Shown: one piece after another, positions 1-12,449 of the stretch | Layout of the letters: the number at the start of each line of letters is the position of its first letter | How positions within the stretch are numbered: the first letter of the stretch is position 1 | Assembly (NCBI GenBank): GCA_021307315.1 | Contig: JAJSPD010000123.1 | Coordinates: forward strand, 17,683-81,682 | Length of the DNA: 64,000 nt | Direction of reading: 5' to 3' | Source: Bisporella sp. PMI_857 | Taxonomy: Eukaryota > Ascomycota > Leotiomycetes > Helotiales > Helotiaceae | Program-made: the position numbers and the translations under genes | The notes under the pieces: generated by a model | The model's input: only the letters and a program-made list of their open reading frames with translations | What the model was told of the DNA's origin: nothing | Databases searched by the model: none

Positions 1-815
1 CGAGGAGACGTATTTATGTGCGAGGTGAGGTCGTGTTTGAAAAGAACGGCATATTTCGGCACGTATTCCATCGGTGTCAAGGAAAGTGATGAGGATCGAC
101 TTTGCCTAGGACGATAAGTGGAACAGGTATGTTCTCGTGAATCAAAGTCAAGTCAGGTTAAGTGGCAAATATATCCGACCGTTATCAAAAGGCCTTACTC
201 CATTGGGCTGGGTTTCTCCGAGACGACTGAGTGAAGTAAGGATAGTTTGGGCGCATAATAAGTAACATAAGCCTATCCGATCTTATGATTTTTATGTTAT
301 GGATTAGCGACTTCTTCGACACATACATTCTGCTGTGTCTCTTCCCCTTGGGCAGAAACTCGTGTTCGGCACGTGATGTGGTTCCGCTGTATTCTCGTGA
401 CGTTTTGTTCGCCTCGACAGAAGCTAAGGTATCTTATCAATCAGCCTAGCTAGGGTATTATACACGGCTATACTGAACGCGCACATGACCGAAAATGCGC
501 AAATTGAATGTAGGGATCGGGTAAGAAACCACCCTCTGGCGCTGCCTTATACACTAGGTTCTTCCCAGCGGCGCTTCCTTCACAGCCGGAGTGATTGGGT
601 CCGCTCCGCTTCTCCTTATATACCTGTGACTACCGACTGGAGCGCATATTCCCCTTCAACTCCTCGACCTAATTCTCCACGTATCGCAAACTTTTCTATC
701 TAGAGGCATCGAGAAAGAAAAAGAAGACTTTTCGGATGAAAGAATCTGCCAAGCGAGGAAGATATGGGTAAACCGAGGATTTGTTCTAGTTCAGTGCGCG
801 GATAGCCATGCCTTT
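1..815. other. Left-edge spacer / upstream region of the GH62 gene
   Basis: No convincing gene. The only open stretch (485-703, plus) has no recognisable domain and lies in the presumed promoter of the GH62 gene at 911. It may contain the 5' region of a gene outside the window on the left. Confidence 0.5.
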
Positions 816-829
816 GACTTATATAAGTC
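816..829 (+). promoter_or_regulatory. TATA element inside a perfect 14-bp palindrome
   Basis: GACTTATATAAGTC is its own reverse complement and contains TATATAAG. It lies about 85-95 bp upstream of the GH62 start codon, a plausible TATA-box distance for an inducible fungal gene. That it drives transcription is inferred from position and sequence only. Confidence 0.5.
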
Positions 830-910
830 TGCTGTTGTCTAATTCGTATTGCTCAGCGCTACGCCTCTTCCTCTCCATCTGAATAATTCTAATTAGTTAA
901 ATGCGTTACA

Positions 911-2080
911 ATGAGACTTACAAACACTAACGGTAACGTCCTCGTGTTGCTGGCGTCCGCTTCAGTAGTGGGAGCGCAGACATGCAGTCTTCCGTCTTCG
1001 TACCGCTGGGCATCGACTGGCGTGCTCGCTGAGCCAAAGTCAGGATGGGCCTCCCTTAAAGACTTTAGCAGCACTGTCTATCAGGGCAAACATCTCGTCT
1101 ATGCCTCGAATAACGCCAATGGAAATTATGGCTCCATGAACTTCGGCCTCTTCTCCGAGTGGTCCCAAATGGGCTCTGCCAGCCAGAACGCCATGACCCA
1201 AGGCACAGTGGCGCCCACCATCTTCTACTTTCAGCCCAAGGATACCTGGGTGCTCGCATATCAGTGGGGTGCTACCGCATTTTCCTATAAGACTTCCAAA
1301 GATCCCACCAACGCGAATGGGTGGTCATCCGCGCAGCCGCTCTTCTCCGGAAGTATCTCCGGCTCTGGCACCGGCCCTATCGACCAGACACTTATCGGCG
1401 ACAGCAAGAACATGTATTTGTTCTTCGCTGGTGACAATGGCAAGATCTACCGGGCTAGTATGCCCCTTGGGAACTTCCCTGGCAATTTTGGTAGCTCTTA
1501 CCAGACAATTATGAGCGACACACAAGCCAACTTGTTCGAAGCAGTCCAAGTCTATACGGTCCAAGGCGCCACGGGCAACCAGAAATATCTCATGATCGTC
1601 GAGGCCATGGGTGCACAAGGCCGTTATTTTCGATCCTTCACAGCCAGCAGTCTGGATGGATCATGGACACCGCAAGCTGCTACCGAAAGCAACCCTTTCG
1701 CCGGTAAAGCTAACAGCGGCGCGACTTGGACCAACGACATCAGCCATGGCGATCTGGTTCGCCCCAACCCCGACCAGACCATGACCATTGATCCATGTAA
1801 TTTGCAACTACTTTACCAAGGACGCAACCCTAGCTCCGGCGGCGATTATAACCTCTTGCCGTACCGACCCGGGGTGCTGACATTGCAAAACCCTATTCGG
1901 AACGATGGTAATAGCGGAACATCACAAGCGCCATCACCATCACCTTCGTCGGCGCCGCCTACTGGTTGCACGACGGCACGCTATGGCCAATGTGGCGGTA
2001 GTGGCTTCACGGGCTGTACAAGTTGTGAGTCGGGCTCGCAATGTACTTTCTCCAACGAGTGGTACTCGCAGTGTCTGTAG
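911..2080 (+). CDS. GH62 alpha-L-arabinofuranosidase with C-terminal CBM1
   Basis: Single exon, 389 aa, secreted. An N-terminal signal peptide (about residues 1-22, ending VVGAQ) is followed by a GH62 five-bladed beta-propeller domain (about 24-325) with family-typical stretches such as FKDFSS-like '[18 protein letters not shown]', '[11 protein letters not shown]'-like '[20 protein letters not shown]' and '[10 protein letters not shown]'. A Ser/Pro linker (about 335-350) joins a cellulose-binding CBM1 module (about 353-389) with the usual YGQCGG start and QCL end. GH62 enzymes remove L-arabinose side chains from arabinoxylan, and the CBM1 would anchor the enzyme to cellulose in the wall. The ATG at 911 is chosen because it gives the signal peptide. 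GH127 follows 2.5 kb downstream on the opposite strand. Confidence 0.95.
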   Translation: MRLTNTNGNVLVLLASASVVGAQTCSLPSSYRWASTGVLAEPKSGWASLKDFSSTVYQGKHLVYASNNANGNYGSMNFGLFSEWSQMGSASQNAMTQGTVAPTIFYFQPKDTWVLAYQWGATAFSYKTSKDPTNANGWSSAQPLFSGSISGSGTGPIDQTLIGDSKNMYLFFAGDNGKIYRASMPLGNFPGNFGSSYQTIMSDTQANLFEAVQVYTVQGATGNQKYLMIVEAMGAQGRYFRSFTASSLDGSWTPQAATESNPFAGKANSGATWTNDISHGDLVRPNPDQTMTIDPCNLQLLYQGRNPSSGGDYNLLPYRPGVLTLQNPIRNDGNSGTSQAPSPSPSSAPPTGCTTARYGQCGGSGFTGCTSCESGSQCTFSNEWYSQCL

Positions 2081-4642
2081 AGGGCTGGGATTGAGGGATC
2101 ACCAACCGCATTCTCTATTATATTACATACTTATATTGCCAGCTTCCTGTATGCTATCTAACTATTGATTTTTATTGCTGCTCATTGACCTGTGTACTAA
2201 GCTTTTCAGCCTCCAACCTCTGATCCTAAGGTGTCTTCTTTGTGTACGGTCTATCCTCAAGAGTTATGATTTTCGAACATGATAGAGCGCTTCAGATTAA
2301 AGTGGGTTCGCAGCTCTTTATCCTCGCATATTCTTCGACGTGTATAAAGAATTGGAATATTGTTCAAGTACAAATCTCGACTCTATCAAACCATTCGATA
2401 TACCTGCCTGCTGCTCGCGGAATTTTGGCGAAAGCGAGATCCGATCTCAGCATTATTTTCTGCATTACGGCGACACCGAGCGTAGACAAGGTGCAGGTGG
2501 GCATGGCATATATCGAGGAATTCAGGCATTGCTAATTCTCCTGTTCTTCTTGTAAATGACTGTCTTTCTTCTTTGTCGAGGCGCTGGCCTTCATGGAGGC
2601 GCCGCACTTCTCCACCGAATCATTCCTCCTCTGCTTGACGCTTTCCTGATGACTCATATCGTCGTTGCTCTTCTTGCTCGCGGCGTAATACTAGATAAAC
2701 CCCTATGAACTTATGTGCATGGTTTTTTGACCTAGTAAATAACCCCCAACTTCTGCTTCCTTTTTGGCAGACCGATCTAGTACTGATCGTAGACCACGTG
2801 GCCCCAAAAGTCTATGCAAAGTCTCCAGACCGTACTGTAGTTCTTCTTTTTCCGATATCTGACTATCGAAATATCACCTCGGATCGGCATGAGAAGTGCA
2901 ATATTATCCAGCCTCTGCTATCAGTTCTTATTACCGCCCGCGGCATGTCCAATATATCAAGACCATCTATATCCAGGATCCAAAGCAAATCCAATGGAGG
3001 TATGCTGCATGTCAGCCGTATTAATGTAGAAGGGGAAGTATGAGGACTACGACGGTAGTGATATCAATGCTGACGATGACGAGCTAGTTCGAATCCTATT
3101 TTTGAGTACGCGTCCTCAATGCTGGATCTCCTCTACAGCTGAGTAAAATCACCCTGGGATGGTTTTAGTGAGTCTGGATCCCCACCTCATCCCATCATAC
3201 TGAGCATCTCAATATAGTTGGCACTTGGGCTCCCACGTTCTTAGCGAGTTTGTTGGGTAAATATGTGTACGTACCCCTGAGCAAAGCCGCAAGGGCTAGG
3301 GTTAGGACTGCACAATGCGTCATGTTGCCACCCCACCAGAGATTTCTTAGGCATCCCTAGATCATCCTGAAGCCTCCAGATCTCGTCCTGGAGAAGCATC
3401 TGCCAAGCAAACGATGTTCAAGAGTAGGTGACATACTCGGCCGCAATTAAAGCCATCTCCGAAGCCTAAAACTTAAGATTGAAGAGTCTGCAGGGAGATC
3501 CGTGATTCAGAGACTTATCATTCAGAGGAGATCAGTTCCTCAAGCACCAACGATCCTCGGATTCTTGGCAATCTTTTCTTAGTATATTAGGAAATTGCGT
3601 ATTCTTGTGCTAGACAAACTGCACCATACCCTTCAAGAATATACAGCCGGAGAAAGTCAGATCCAAGGAGTGGTCGATCTTATCCGATTGAGCGATGACA
3701 ACAATAATACTCAAGATAATGAAGCCGATCAGGGCACAAATAATTTAAGAAAAATAGCTACGCACTTCGCCGTATGCGTATTCGAGAATATGATAATAGA
3801 TAATGGCTGATATAGGGAGGAGAGCCTTGGGCAAGAGGCCTTACAACGACCTAAAAAAATTTATGTCGTGTATTTGCGTGTTAACAGCAGTGACTATTCC
3901 GGCGTCTTATTTTTGGATTGCTACGAGTAAGACAGTCACAGTAAGTATACGTCCAGCAGCACCTTTCGTTCGAACTGGCCTAAATCGTGGGATATCAGCT
4001 TGCCGAAGTCGAGGATTAGTCCGATTATCTTCTCATCAAAGATTTTGGTCCTTTCCAAAGGCTCACACGGTCAAATATGCAAAACTATTTAGAATCTGTT
4101 GAATGGCCCCTCACCTTCTTTGGTTTTGATCCAGCTACTTAGGCCTTGGATACTGCTGCTCAAGCAAAGGCTAGTGCGTGAGCTATTAAGAATTTCTAAT
4201 CAAGATACTTATATGAGCCTCTAACACGAACTTTCTGGGCCAGAGACGTGGTCACTATCCTCCGACAGACTATTACTTCGTCTGTACATGTACTTGCTAT
4301 TCTACAGAAAGAGATTCGAGAGACCCATAAGGTCAGGCATAGTTTGCTTCAATTCACCGATTCTTGCGGATTACATAGGTATCCTTGAAATTCGATCTTA
4401 CCGTGAGCCACAGGCCTGGTATCTCCGAGATCGTGGGTGCCAGTTCAGCGCCGGAACTAGCGCTGTCAGGCAGAAGAACTTAAATGGAGAGAACAAGCTC
4501 GACCTCCGGTAATGGTATAAAAGACAGTATATTCATACCATATATCCGTTACTCTTAGACTTCTGTGATCTTCTATTTACTTCTATTCTCTACTGAGATA
4601 CTGTTTAGCCACGCGGAAGATGTCTCTTGAGGCCTAATGCTA
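2081..4642. other. 2.5-kb spacer between GH62 and GH127 3' ends
   Basis: This is a convergent intergenic stretch. Several short open frames exist (for example 2705-3043 and 3803-4102, plus) but none shows a recognisable domain, a signal peptide or consistent splice sites. A degenerate gene cannot be excluded; I saw no terminal repeats. Confidence 0.45.
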
Positions 4643-7068
4643 TCACTCAAACTTAGCAATAGGAAATTGGGCGATGTGAAGTTTTGCCGCTCCAAATGGT
4701 ATCAGCTTCAACGTCGCCTTTGTGCTTCTATCCACGATTGGGTCTACCGGCGGCAATGCAGCAGTGCCAAGGGTCTCTGGCCAGTCAATGGGATATGCAT
4801 CCACTTCCAGACGGATAGGCGATCCACCTCTCGTAAATACGGGGTTGGCTAGCTTTGTGTTTTTTGGGCAGTCCTCAGAGACTTTGAGCGTCGACGGATC
4901 AATAGCATATCGCCATTCTGAAGTTGGTTCGAGAACGTAGTCTTTTGAATGGGGGCTGACTTCCGAGTTATCCAGAGGAGTGCGGTCAGTCCAGTTAAGA
5001 GGCTGATGAGGTGTATACAAGTACTCAATGTCAGCGGCGTAGAGTAGAGGGCCTCGATACACTCCGATTGTTTGGTTGCGCGTCACGGTAGTTATTTCCA
5101 TGGGAAGTTGAACCGAGAGAGATGTTTGACCTTTCTTAACAAAGAAGCGATGGAGACCGTTGCCAACAGTGAAGTTTTTAGCTTCATCGCCTGCAAGATG
5201 CACCTTAGCTTTCTGCTTGACTGTCCACTCTGGAATTCTAACATAAAAGTTGAAGTCGGTTTCAGAGTTGATTTTATAACGGAGTTCGTCAGAGAAAGGA
5301 TAATTCGTGTCACAGCTAACTGTCGATAAATATTAGCCTCGTTCAGAAGGATAATGTTGCAGGTTACACATACTTGTCACTGCTTTACCTTTCAAATCTG
5401 TTTTTACAGACGTTGGGCCAAGCAACATATGGACAAGGTCGTCATCGCCTTTCTTCACATATGAGGATGCGACGTACTTTGGGTATCCCTGCGGGTGGTT
5501 TACAGTGCAGCAGGGCTAGCGTATGTCAGTGCTGGGGTACAAACCGCAGGCACCTTCTACTCACAAAATTCGGCTCAAGCCCGTAAGTGTTTGCATATGT
5601 AACAACATTAAAAAATGGGTTCGCCGTAAGGTTCTTAGACCAAGGCTCGTTGGTCTGCGTCACATATTGATGTGCCCACCCTAAGTTCATGTCAGCGTTG
5701 TTACCTATGTGAGGTGAGGACTTTGTCGCCTACAATCCGGGCTCATTGCCGCCGGAAGAGCATTGAAAGCAGCGAGTTCCACTCTATCGGCAAACTTATT
5801 TTCACCGTAGAATCGGTAGAGATACGCGTACGAGAACATGGATTCCACAGCCATGCAGAGTTCCGACCTACAGATGGTTATCAGCGTTTTATTCCTAGGA
5901 ATGTACGTTGAGCTTACCCCCTTTGAGGGCTAAGGCCACCAAGATGCTCATCACCGATTATAGAACCCGAGAGGGAGGTCTGATATTCAAGGGTCATGTT
6001 TACAGCATCATACGTCTGCTGGATGAGGCTAGAGTTCTTGTTCCAGCGGTACAAAACTGTTGGATATCGGAGACCTTGTCATGTAAGCATACACCAGTCA
6101 ATAGCCGAATAAGGAGCCATCAGGATCATTATTACCTTCAGCAAGATTGACACCATGAGTAAAGCCACTGGTCTTGAATGTTCCTGTGCCCAACTTCGGG
6201 AAGACACCGTTAACAAAGAAGGTCGTCCAGTCGCGGCTACCCTTGCGGCCCCCTTCGAACATAAGCTCAATAGTCTCCCATATAGCTTCTTCATTACCTC
6301 GAGGGTGATTTTCGTAGAGCCACATAAGGGATATTGGAAGCTCGTGTGTTCGGGAAACCCCAAATCCATAAGGATCAAACTTGTCGCCTTTGTCGCGATT
6401 TTGTAACAAGCCCGTGAAGCTGTCTTTCAACATTGAGTGTACAAGAGCGACAAATTTGTGCATAGCATCAACAATGCGGTCGGTTTGAGTTAAGTCTGCT
6501 TCAGCATATTGCTATTTTGTCAGCATGTTAGAGTAAGAATACGGTTTCTATACCCACCACAAGGCCAAAACAGAGAAGGCTTCGAGCCCAAATACCACGT
6601 GTTTGCCTTGTCTTTTCAGGGCCTAGCCAACCATCTTCCGCTTGATTCTCTAGAGTGTAGTCTAGGAACTCTCTTGCCTGGGTCTTTAATCGCTGGTCAT
6701 CGAGTACCCAGGCTAGGGGGACTATGTAATTGAACCAGTACGGAGCTGATTCATGGAGCTCGCTATACTCGAAGTCTCCTCCTAGCCAGGTCGAGCGAGC
6801 AACGTATCTGTAAAAGTCGTACAAGTGTCCCCCTAATCCATCGGCTGACAACTGGATCTGGTCACGAAGCCACCCGGAGGGAGTTATCGATCCTAGGGGC
6901 AGGCTGCCATACTTGAACGGCACAAGGGCTGTCACTATTAATGATTACTCTGTATGAATGCATCAAGCTAAACGCACTTTTGACGTCTTGATCCGTTGCA
7001 TTTGACCCAGCGACTTGGTTGACCATAGCTAAGTTTAGAAAAAGCAAGACACAGAGTAGATTTTTCAT
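4643..7068 (-). CDS. GH127 (DUF1680) beta-L-arabinofuranosidase, secreted
   Basis: Eight exons: complement of 4643-5319, 5389-5515, 5565-5680, 5734-5867, 5918-6074, 6136-6511, 6558-6934, 6978-7068. They join in frame to 684 aa. The start at 7068 begins a signal peptide (MKNLLCVLLFLNL...). The protein is collinear with GH127: SADGLGGHLYDFYRYV near the N-terminus, an (alpha/alpha)6 barrel, then beta-sandwich domains. The zinc-thiolate site of the family is present: E336 and C338 (RGSELC) and C419-C420 (PCCTVNHPQG). In Bifidobacterium HypBA1 the matching residues are E338, C340, C417 (nucleophile) and C418. All introns are 43-69 nt GT-AG. The likely role is release of beta-linked L-arabinofuranose from plant hydroxyproline-rich glycoproteins or related glycans. 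Substrate specificity within GH127 cannot be read from sequence. Confidence 0.92.
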
Positions 7069-7185
7069 AGCCACATGCAATTCGTGATGTACATTTACAC
7101 ATTACTGTCGTAAAAGAGCAAACCCACAACTTATAAACAATATGGCCATGAAATAGTGAACAACCTAGCTATGGGGTACTTCTTT

Positions 7186-7248
7186 CCCCACCCAAAACCT
7201 CCGAGAGTGGTGAGAGTTGTGGAGTAAATGTGGAGGAGACAGGCGGGG
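7186..7248. promoter_or_regulatory. Cluster of four CreA-type (SYGGRG) sites upstream of GH127
   Basis: Hits to the CreA/CRE1 consensus SYGGRG: GTGGGG on the minus strand (7186-7191), and GTGGAG (7219-7224), GTGGAG (7230-7235) and GCGGGG (7243-7248) on the plus strand. They lie 118-180 bp upstream of the GH127 start. Closely spaced pairs are the usual functional arrangement for carbon-catabolite repression in ascomycetes. Function is inferred. Confidence 0.45.
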
Positions 7249-8639
7249 TTACCACCCGAAACTTGTCCCGGTTCGTGGGACTAAAAGATGCAGTTCTTAA
7301 TTCTCTGTGCTCCAACCTCAGGTTTTTCTATACTCAGGATCCGCTCAGGATCCCATGAATGATTACACCATTCCCCTATTAGGAAGTACAAAATTTCTCG
7401 TACCTCACTAGCCCTTATATGTCACTAACATCAGTTAGTGTTTCGAAAGGCCAAACGGCTCCTGGTTCAGTGCCACCTCATGAGTTACTTCATATATGCG
7501 CTAAATTATTTTGCGACTACTCAACTAGCGGCTCGACTAATGACACCAATCCACGCCTTAGTCCTAAGCACTTTTGTACTGTACATGAAATTAGGTTCCA
7601 AAATCATCGGGAAGGCATCCGGTACTTATCCCGATTTAGCCACAACAAGGGTAGGACTCAAACATCAATAGCCGAGCCTGTCTTATTATTATTTGCAACC
7701 CATTTTCTTCATTCAAGCATTCATCAAGGAGACATCCGGAAATTGTTTCTCAGCCTTCTGGTAGGCTACGGTCTCCCCCAATGCACTGCTCCAGCTATCA
7801 TTACTCTCAAAGCAGTCCGCAGACCAATTCAAGGGGGCGATCAAAGTCCGCATTTGGGGCTACCTTGCCGTCGGCTAGGTTTGCACCTCGCGCTCCTCTT
7901 TGCAGTTTTTGCAGTGCGGGCAGCTTAGGGCCACTGTAATAAAAACAATTGTTAGTGAATCAACAAATATAATATGCCTTTTTACGTTAAAAATGCATAT
8001 ATCAAGCGGCATTATTCCTTTTTAACTTATTGACACTTTCGTTTTTAATCCGATTTGCTTATGCGCGCCTTTTTTTCATCGATAGAAGCTCTCTTTCATA
8101 TTATTTAGTATCTGCATAGTCCTTTAATAATGCTTTGATATGATAGGAGTGCACTTAGGAAAAGTATGTGACAATGAGTATTAAAGCATGTATTCTTTCA
8201 GTCCAACGCTACCGCGCCACGATCTTCTTGGAGAGTACTTGACGTAATATCAAATCTCAAATCTCAAGCTCCACGGCTAGAAAAGAGCACCCAACTCTTA
8301 CCAGCGGCCAGCTTGACTCTCCTTTACTCAGTGGTAGGAAGCCAAGTCTTTGGAGCTGCTAGCTGAACCGCTGTCACTTATGACCCACTAACTGAGAAAA
8401 CAAGAGTATAATTCTGATGCCTGGCTATTATCTGAACGTTCATGGCTCAGAGTGGAGAAAGTTACAAACGAGGTCCTAAATTTGATCTAAACTAGCGCTG
8501 CCACTTTAGCAATTCTCGATGCTGGCGAGAAAAGAGAGAAACGTTACCCTAGAGCTGCCACAAGCTTCTAATAAAATATATTTCTACACTAGATATAGCA
8601 TGCAGATATATATATGCGTTTGTGTGTGCATGGAATGCA
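7249..8639. other. Gene-poor AT-rich spacer
   Basis: It contains a 169-codon open frame (7419-7928, plus) with no recognised domain or signal peptide. It is probably chance or remnant sequence in the distal GH127 upstream region. A short TA/TG microsatellite lies near 8605-8630. Nothing else is supportable. Confidence 0.4.
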
Positions 8640-9311
8640 CAACTAAACTGATGTGCATCAAGCGTCATCAGGACGCTTTGTAAAGTATGATAGGTTTTGA
8701 CCCCCACTCTAGTCCAGGGTGTAATCTTAATCAGACTGCATTCTATGGTGCCTCATACAAGGAAGAGCCTCAGAGAATTCAAAGTGGGACAAGTGAATAA
8801 AGCGGTATTAGCCATGGCACTGATAACGAAGCATTCTTTACCTCGAGAAATGAGCTCTAGAATAAATTCTTATACAGCTACAGCAAAAAGCACGAATACC
8901 TAATGAATAGCAGATATCAAGAGACTTCCCAGCTAATACTGGGGTAGGAGCCAATGGGAATCAGTGGCATAGCCAGTGCGCCAATGGTGATAAATGGATT
9001 CAACCCCTTATGTCGGAGACGTATCAAAGATTGATCAACGTAGATAATAGTTTACTCAAGAAATCTGGAGACACGGGAACCCTATGGAAAATATATAATA
9101 CGAAGCTATTGGCTGGCATAACTAGGATTACTTGAATCAACTCCAATCACCAGAAGTTGTAGAGGCCTTGTCCTACTTGGTATATACAAAAAGCACAAAG
9201 TCTAAGCTCAATAGATCCAGTGGTGAGGGCTATCAGTCCGTTTTAGAGCTAGCGTGTTGTAGAATTATGTTTATAGGGACCTACGAACGGGTGATAAAAT
9301 TTCCGAGGAGC
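8640..9311 (+). other. Possible degenerate coding remnant, identity unknown
   Basis: Between about 8906 and 9120 one plus-strand frame stays open for roughly 70 codons with protein-like composition (for example NQWHSQCANGDKWIQPLMSE), then stops. Adjacent stretches stay open in other frames (8697-8903 and 9132-9353). The pattern suggests an old coding region broken by stops and shifts, but I recognise no family. It could also be chance. Confidence 0.25.
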
Positions 9312-10833
9312 TTAAGGATAGTGCGACAGCTGTGCTGTACCTCCGGGTTGTGAAAGTTGGATCTGCTGCACTGAGTAGTCCATTGCTTGTTGTGGCTGGG
9401 TCTGATGGCCGATGACTTTCTGGTGCTGAGAAGCTTTAGGATTTAGTAGTGACGACCGTCTATGGAATCCAGCGAGCTGGGGTTGCATTGGCGGTCCTGG
9501 AATGACTTGCTGTTGAGATGGGGCCTGAGAATTGAAATGCAGCGTCTGTCCCTGAATGCCATTGTGCCGAAATTGATTCTGCTTGGCTTGAATATTAGCC
9601 GTCAACTGATGCTGAACGTTACGGACGGAAGCAAAACTAGATCTTGAACTTTCCACCAGAGTCGGTGGGAGATTTAGTGGCTGACTGTTCACATTTGCAT
9701 GTGATGGAAACTATACTTCAGTATTCGACAATGTAGAGCTGTTGTTCATGTTCTGCGCGGCAAGGGCAAGATTATTAATCCTCTGTCGCTCGGCCAGGGT
9801 TTGGCGTTGGTCTATAAACAAGTTAGCTATCTATTTTTCTCGTGGATGACGCAAACATACAAGTCGGCAGGCCGCGGGGCAGAGATGCAGGCGGTGGCAG
9901 TTCCACTATCTTGCGGCCGCCTAGAATGGTTAGAGCGAATAGTATCTTATGCTCGCAAATCGACTTTTTGCTAATGAGAATATCATAAGCCGGGTTTTGT
10001 ACGGCGGAAACTAGAAAGTGCATGTTCTTGAAAGTCTTACTAGAGTTCGGAAACTCTTCAGGATCGCCACGCCATGTCAACTCCACGGCTCCTCGAGCAT
10101 ATACTTCCTCCCCAGATGCACTCTGAGATCCACGCTCCTCCTCCTCCTTCGTCAGTGGCAGAAGGTCCTCGGTGATTCCAAGCTCAGTCAAGATCTGTAC
10201 AGGAACCCGGTTCCCAGAAGAACATCCGGTGTCAATAGTGGCAATATATTCTTTCCATTTTCCATTTCGCCATGCCATATTTTTTACGCTTTGACTTGAT
10301 CTTGATTGGCGGCGTGAAATCAGGAACCTATTTTTGCTGGTTAGTACTGCAATGATTCTACGATGGTTCAGGACAAACCTTTGCCTCTTGCGGTAGTCCA
10401 TATGAAAATGCCGCAGACGCTAATGGTGGGAAAACACGGTTGGCATCTTCTATGATCTCTTGTCTAAGTCCACTCGTTGCTGTATAGCCGCTGAAGAAAT
10501 ACCAAAATATTTGTCGAAGCCCCGAAGGTCTATCCCTATTTGGAGCAGATCCGGCATCTTTATCTACCTTGACAAATCCGAAGAGGCTACCGAAAGACAT
10601 CTGCGTAGCTGATCTGAGTTGAGAAGCATTGTAGCCCCACGCCTGATACCGCTTTTGATAACATTCTGGGATTGAGGAACCGTAGCTTGTGTATTTTGTT
10701 GGGCAGATGGTGTAGTAGTGTTCGAGGTTGTGTGCTGTGGGGAGTCGTTTGCTAATAAAGTAGCAGAGCTATTATCGGCTGCATCATGGTTGGGCATCTT
10801 TGAACCTATTATATCTTGACAAAATATTAGCAT
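9312..10833 (-). CDS. Retropepsin-like aspartic protease-domain protein (model unresolved, possibly broken)
   Basis: The minus strand carries protein-like segments in order: an Asn/Ser/Thr/Gln-rich N-terminus with a good ATG at 10797; a segment about 10380-10640 containing SFGSLFGFVKVDKDAG; and a retropepsin-like fold at about 9840-10300 with the DTG active-site motif (ATIDTGCSSGNRVP) and the later ...PAYDILISKKSI. A glutamine-rich tail (9312-9692) follows after a likely intron (GTATGT...TAG near 9810-9870). Frames change between segments. Short introns could explain some of this, but the acceptor before the DTG segment and an in-frame TAG near 9715-9717 stay unexplained. Similar single-domain DTG proteins occur as fungal lineage-specific hypotheticals and in retroelement Gag-Pol. 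I see no reverse transcriptase or LTR here. Confidence 0.4.
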
Positions 10834-10884
10834 ACATCAAACAACACTACTTCTAGAACCACAGGTGTCTCGTACTTGTTTTGC

Positions 10885-11643
10885 TTAAGGTTTCTGCTCG
10901 CAGTAATTGATTCGACTGCGCTTCGCCTGAGCCAAATTCCTAGCAGAGTTTAGGTGGACAAAAGTAAGAATTGTAGTAGAAGGGAGAATGACACAAAAAG
11001 GAAAGAAGTCAATAGCGGCAGGCTCAGCAAGACCTGCCACACTTATTGCAGCTCCCGCCCCCATCCCTATGGTGCGCAGGTCAGCACAGTACACGGTTTT
11101 TGCTCACCGAGCGGCGCCATCGCCTTAGCCTTGTGTAATGATTCAAAAAGTGCGGCCGCCTAGGGAAAGAACGCAGCAAAACCGTCAAGGAAATAATAAT
11201 CCGAGCACGCCAACTTGCTTTTCATGACGTTATGGGCCATGGCAGCCATCGTGGTGTCATTTGACATTGATAGGGCTTTTGGGAAGGCTCTGAGAATCTT
11301 GCTTCCGCTTGCCAGGAAATGCTCGTCGCTCCAGGATATTGCTGACAATGACGGATGGATAGGCTGAAACACGATAAAGGTAGCGCTAGGGAATAGTCCC
11401 GCCAACCAAACACCTTCCACATTGAATCTCAAGATTGGCCACTATACGATAATAGATAGCAAAGACTTGTATCTTGCATACACGTGTGTGTGTAAGTGCA
11501 TGTGCATATACCTGTACATGTATCCTCCAGAGGGGGATTGCGAAGATTGAGGTTCTGCCCATCAGTTGTTGTGTTGTGTCCAGGGCTAGTGAGGCTGTAC
11601 GAAGCCAGCAAGCTGCCTCAGGCTTGAACATTGGCAAAGACAA
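10885..11643 (-). CDS. Hypothetical multi-exon gene, unknown function (weak)
   Basis: Protein-like segments on the minus strand are a start region at 11643 (SLPMFKPEAACWLRTASLAL), a middle segment at about 11160-11360 (SLSAISWSDEHFLASGSKIL), and a last segment ending at 10885. The last segment can be read from an ATG near 11117 through an intron (GTGAGC...TAG) into MGAGAAISVAGLAEP. Plausible donors and acceptors connect parts of these, but I cannot make a single consistent model. A TG/CA-rich stretch (about 11475-11525) lies in a probable intron. No domain is recognised. It may be two small genes or a decaying one. Confidence 0.25.
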
Positions 11644-12449
11644 AGGCTCCCATTGTTTTGCTAGAAATTCCCATTCTATTTCGGATGTTTCTTCATTTTA
11701 CCTACAACGTTCTTAATTCACTCCTCTCCATGCTGCACTTCGCTGGGCATTTAGGATTAAGTTACCGGTTTGGAAGAGCAACACACCGGTTGCCGGAGAT
11801 CATCACCCAGACAGGTCAAAGTCGAGCGCTGCACTCATGTTCAAAGCTCCCTGGTCGAATCTCGGAAATCCAACGAGTGGGGGGTGAGTAGGCTGTCTTG
11901 CCGTGGTATCAAGTGCCAGATCCATAATGGTACAGTGAAGTCACCAAACCTGTGGGGTACCTAGGGTCGCTCGTCTCACGTGACGTCACTCTGCTTATTC
12001 GACGGGAGTCCCCTGGGGCGGTCGCCGGTCAGATATGATCTGTTTGGCCTTGTTGTATGCTATGCTGTATTGGAATATTAGGATATTGAAGGTCGGGTTC
12101 GCATTTCAGACAAAGTGGGAAACCAGGCTTTTATAGAATGAAGGTAGCTACTCCACTTTCTGACGATTTCGCGCTTATTCGATGAAAAAAAGAGAAGCCT
12201 GAAGATGTGTTGGCACGTACTGCAAGTCAGCTGCAGTCTCCCTGTATCTCCAATAAAATCTGAGATCCACCTGCACAGCTGCTTGGAAGTAGTTTTTCAT
12301 TCGATTATATCTCCGCCTCATTTTTTGGTACTCGGGCATTAGAGTGAGGCTGAGCTCCAAAATGTACCTTCAAGAATTGTTGATTCTCCTTCAACATGAT
12401 CCTCTTTGCCCTTGATCATGTTTTAGGGACTTAAAAGGTTCATTCCTTC
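11644..12449. other. Intergenic spacer upstream of the DUF6594 gene
   Basis: No supportable coding sequence. The short open frames here lack domains. It contains the promoter region of the plus-strand gene that starts at 12450. Confidence 0.5.

Noticed and set aside
2386..2607. Minus-strand piece resembling an EH-domain fragment (GELAMPEFL...)
   Set aside because: The likeness is limited to a few residues, and upstream sequence in that frame is interrupted by stops. Too weak to name.
3088..3103. B-box-like sequence GTTCGAATCC followed by a T run, suggesting a tRNA
   Set aside because: No matching T-stem pairing, no A-box at the right distance and no acceptor stem.
7419..7928. 169-codon plus-strand frame upstream of GH127
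   Set aside because: No similarity I can recognise, no signal peptide and no neighbouring exons; likely chance.
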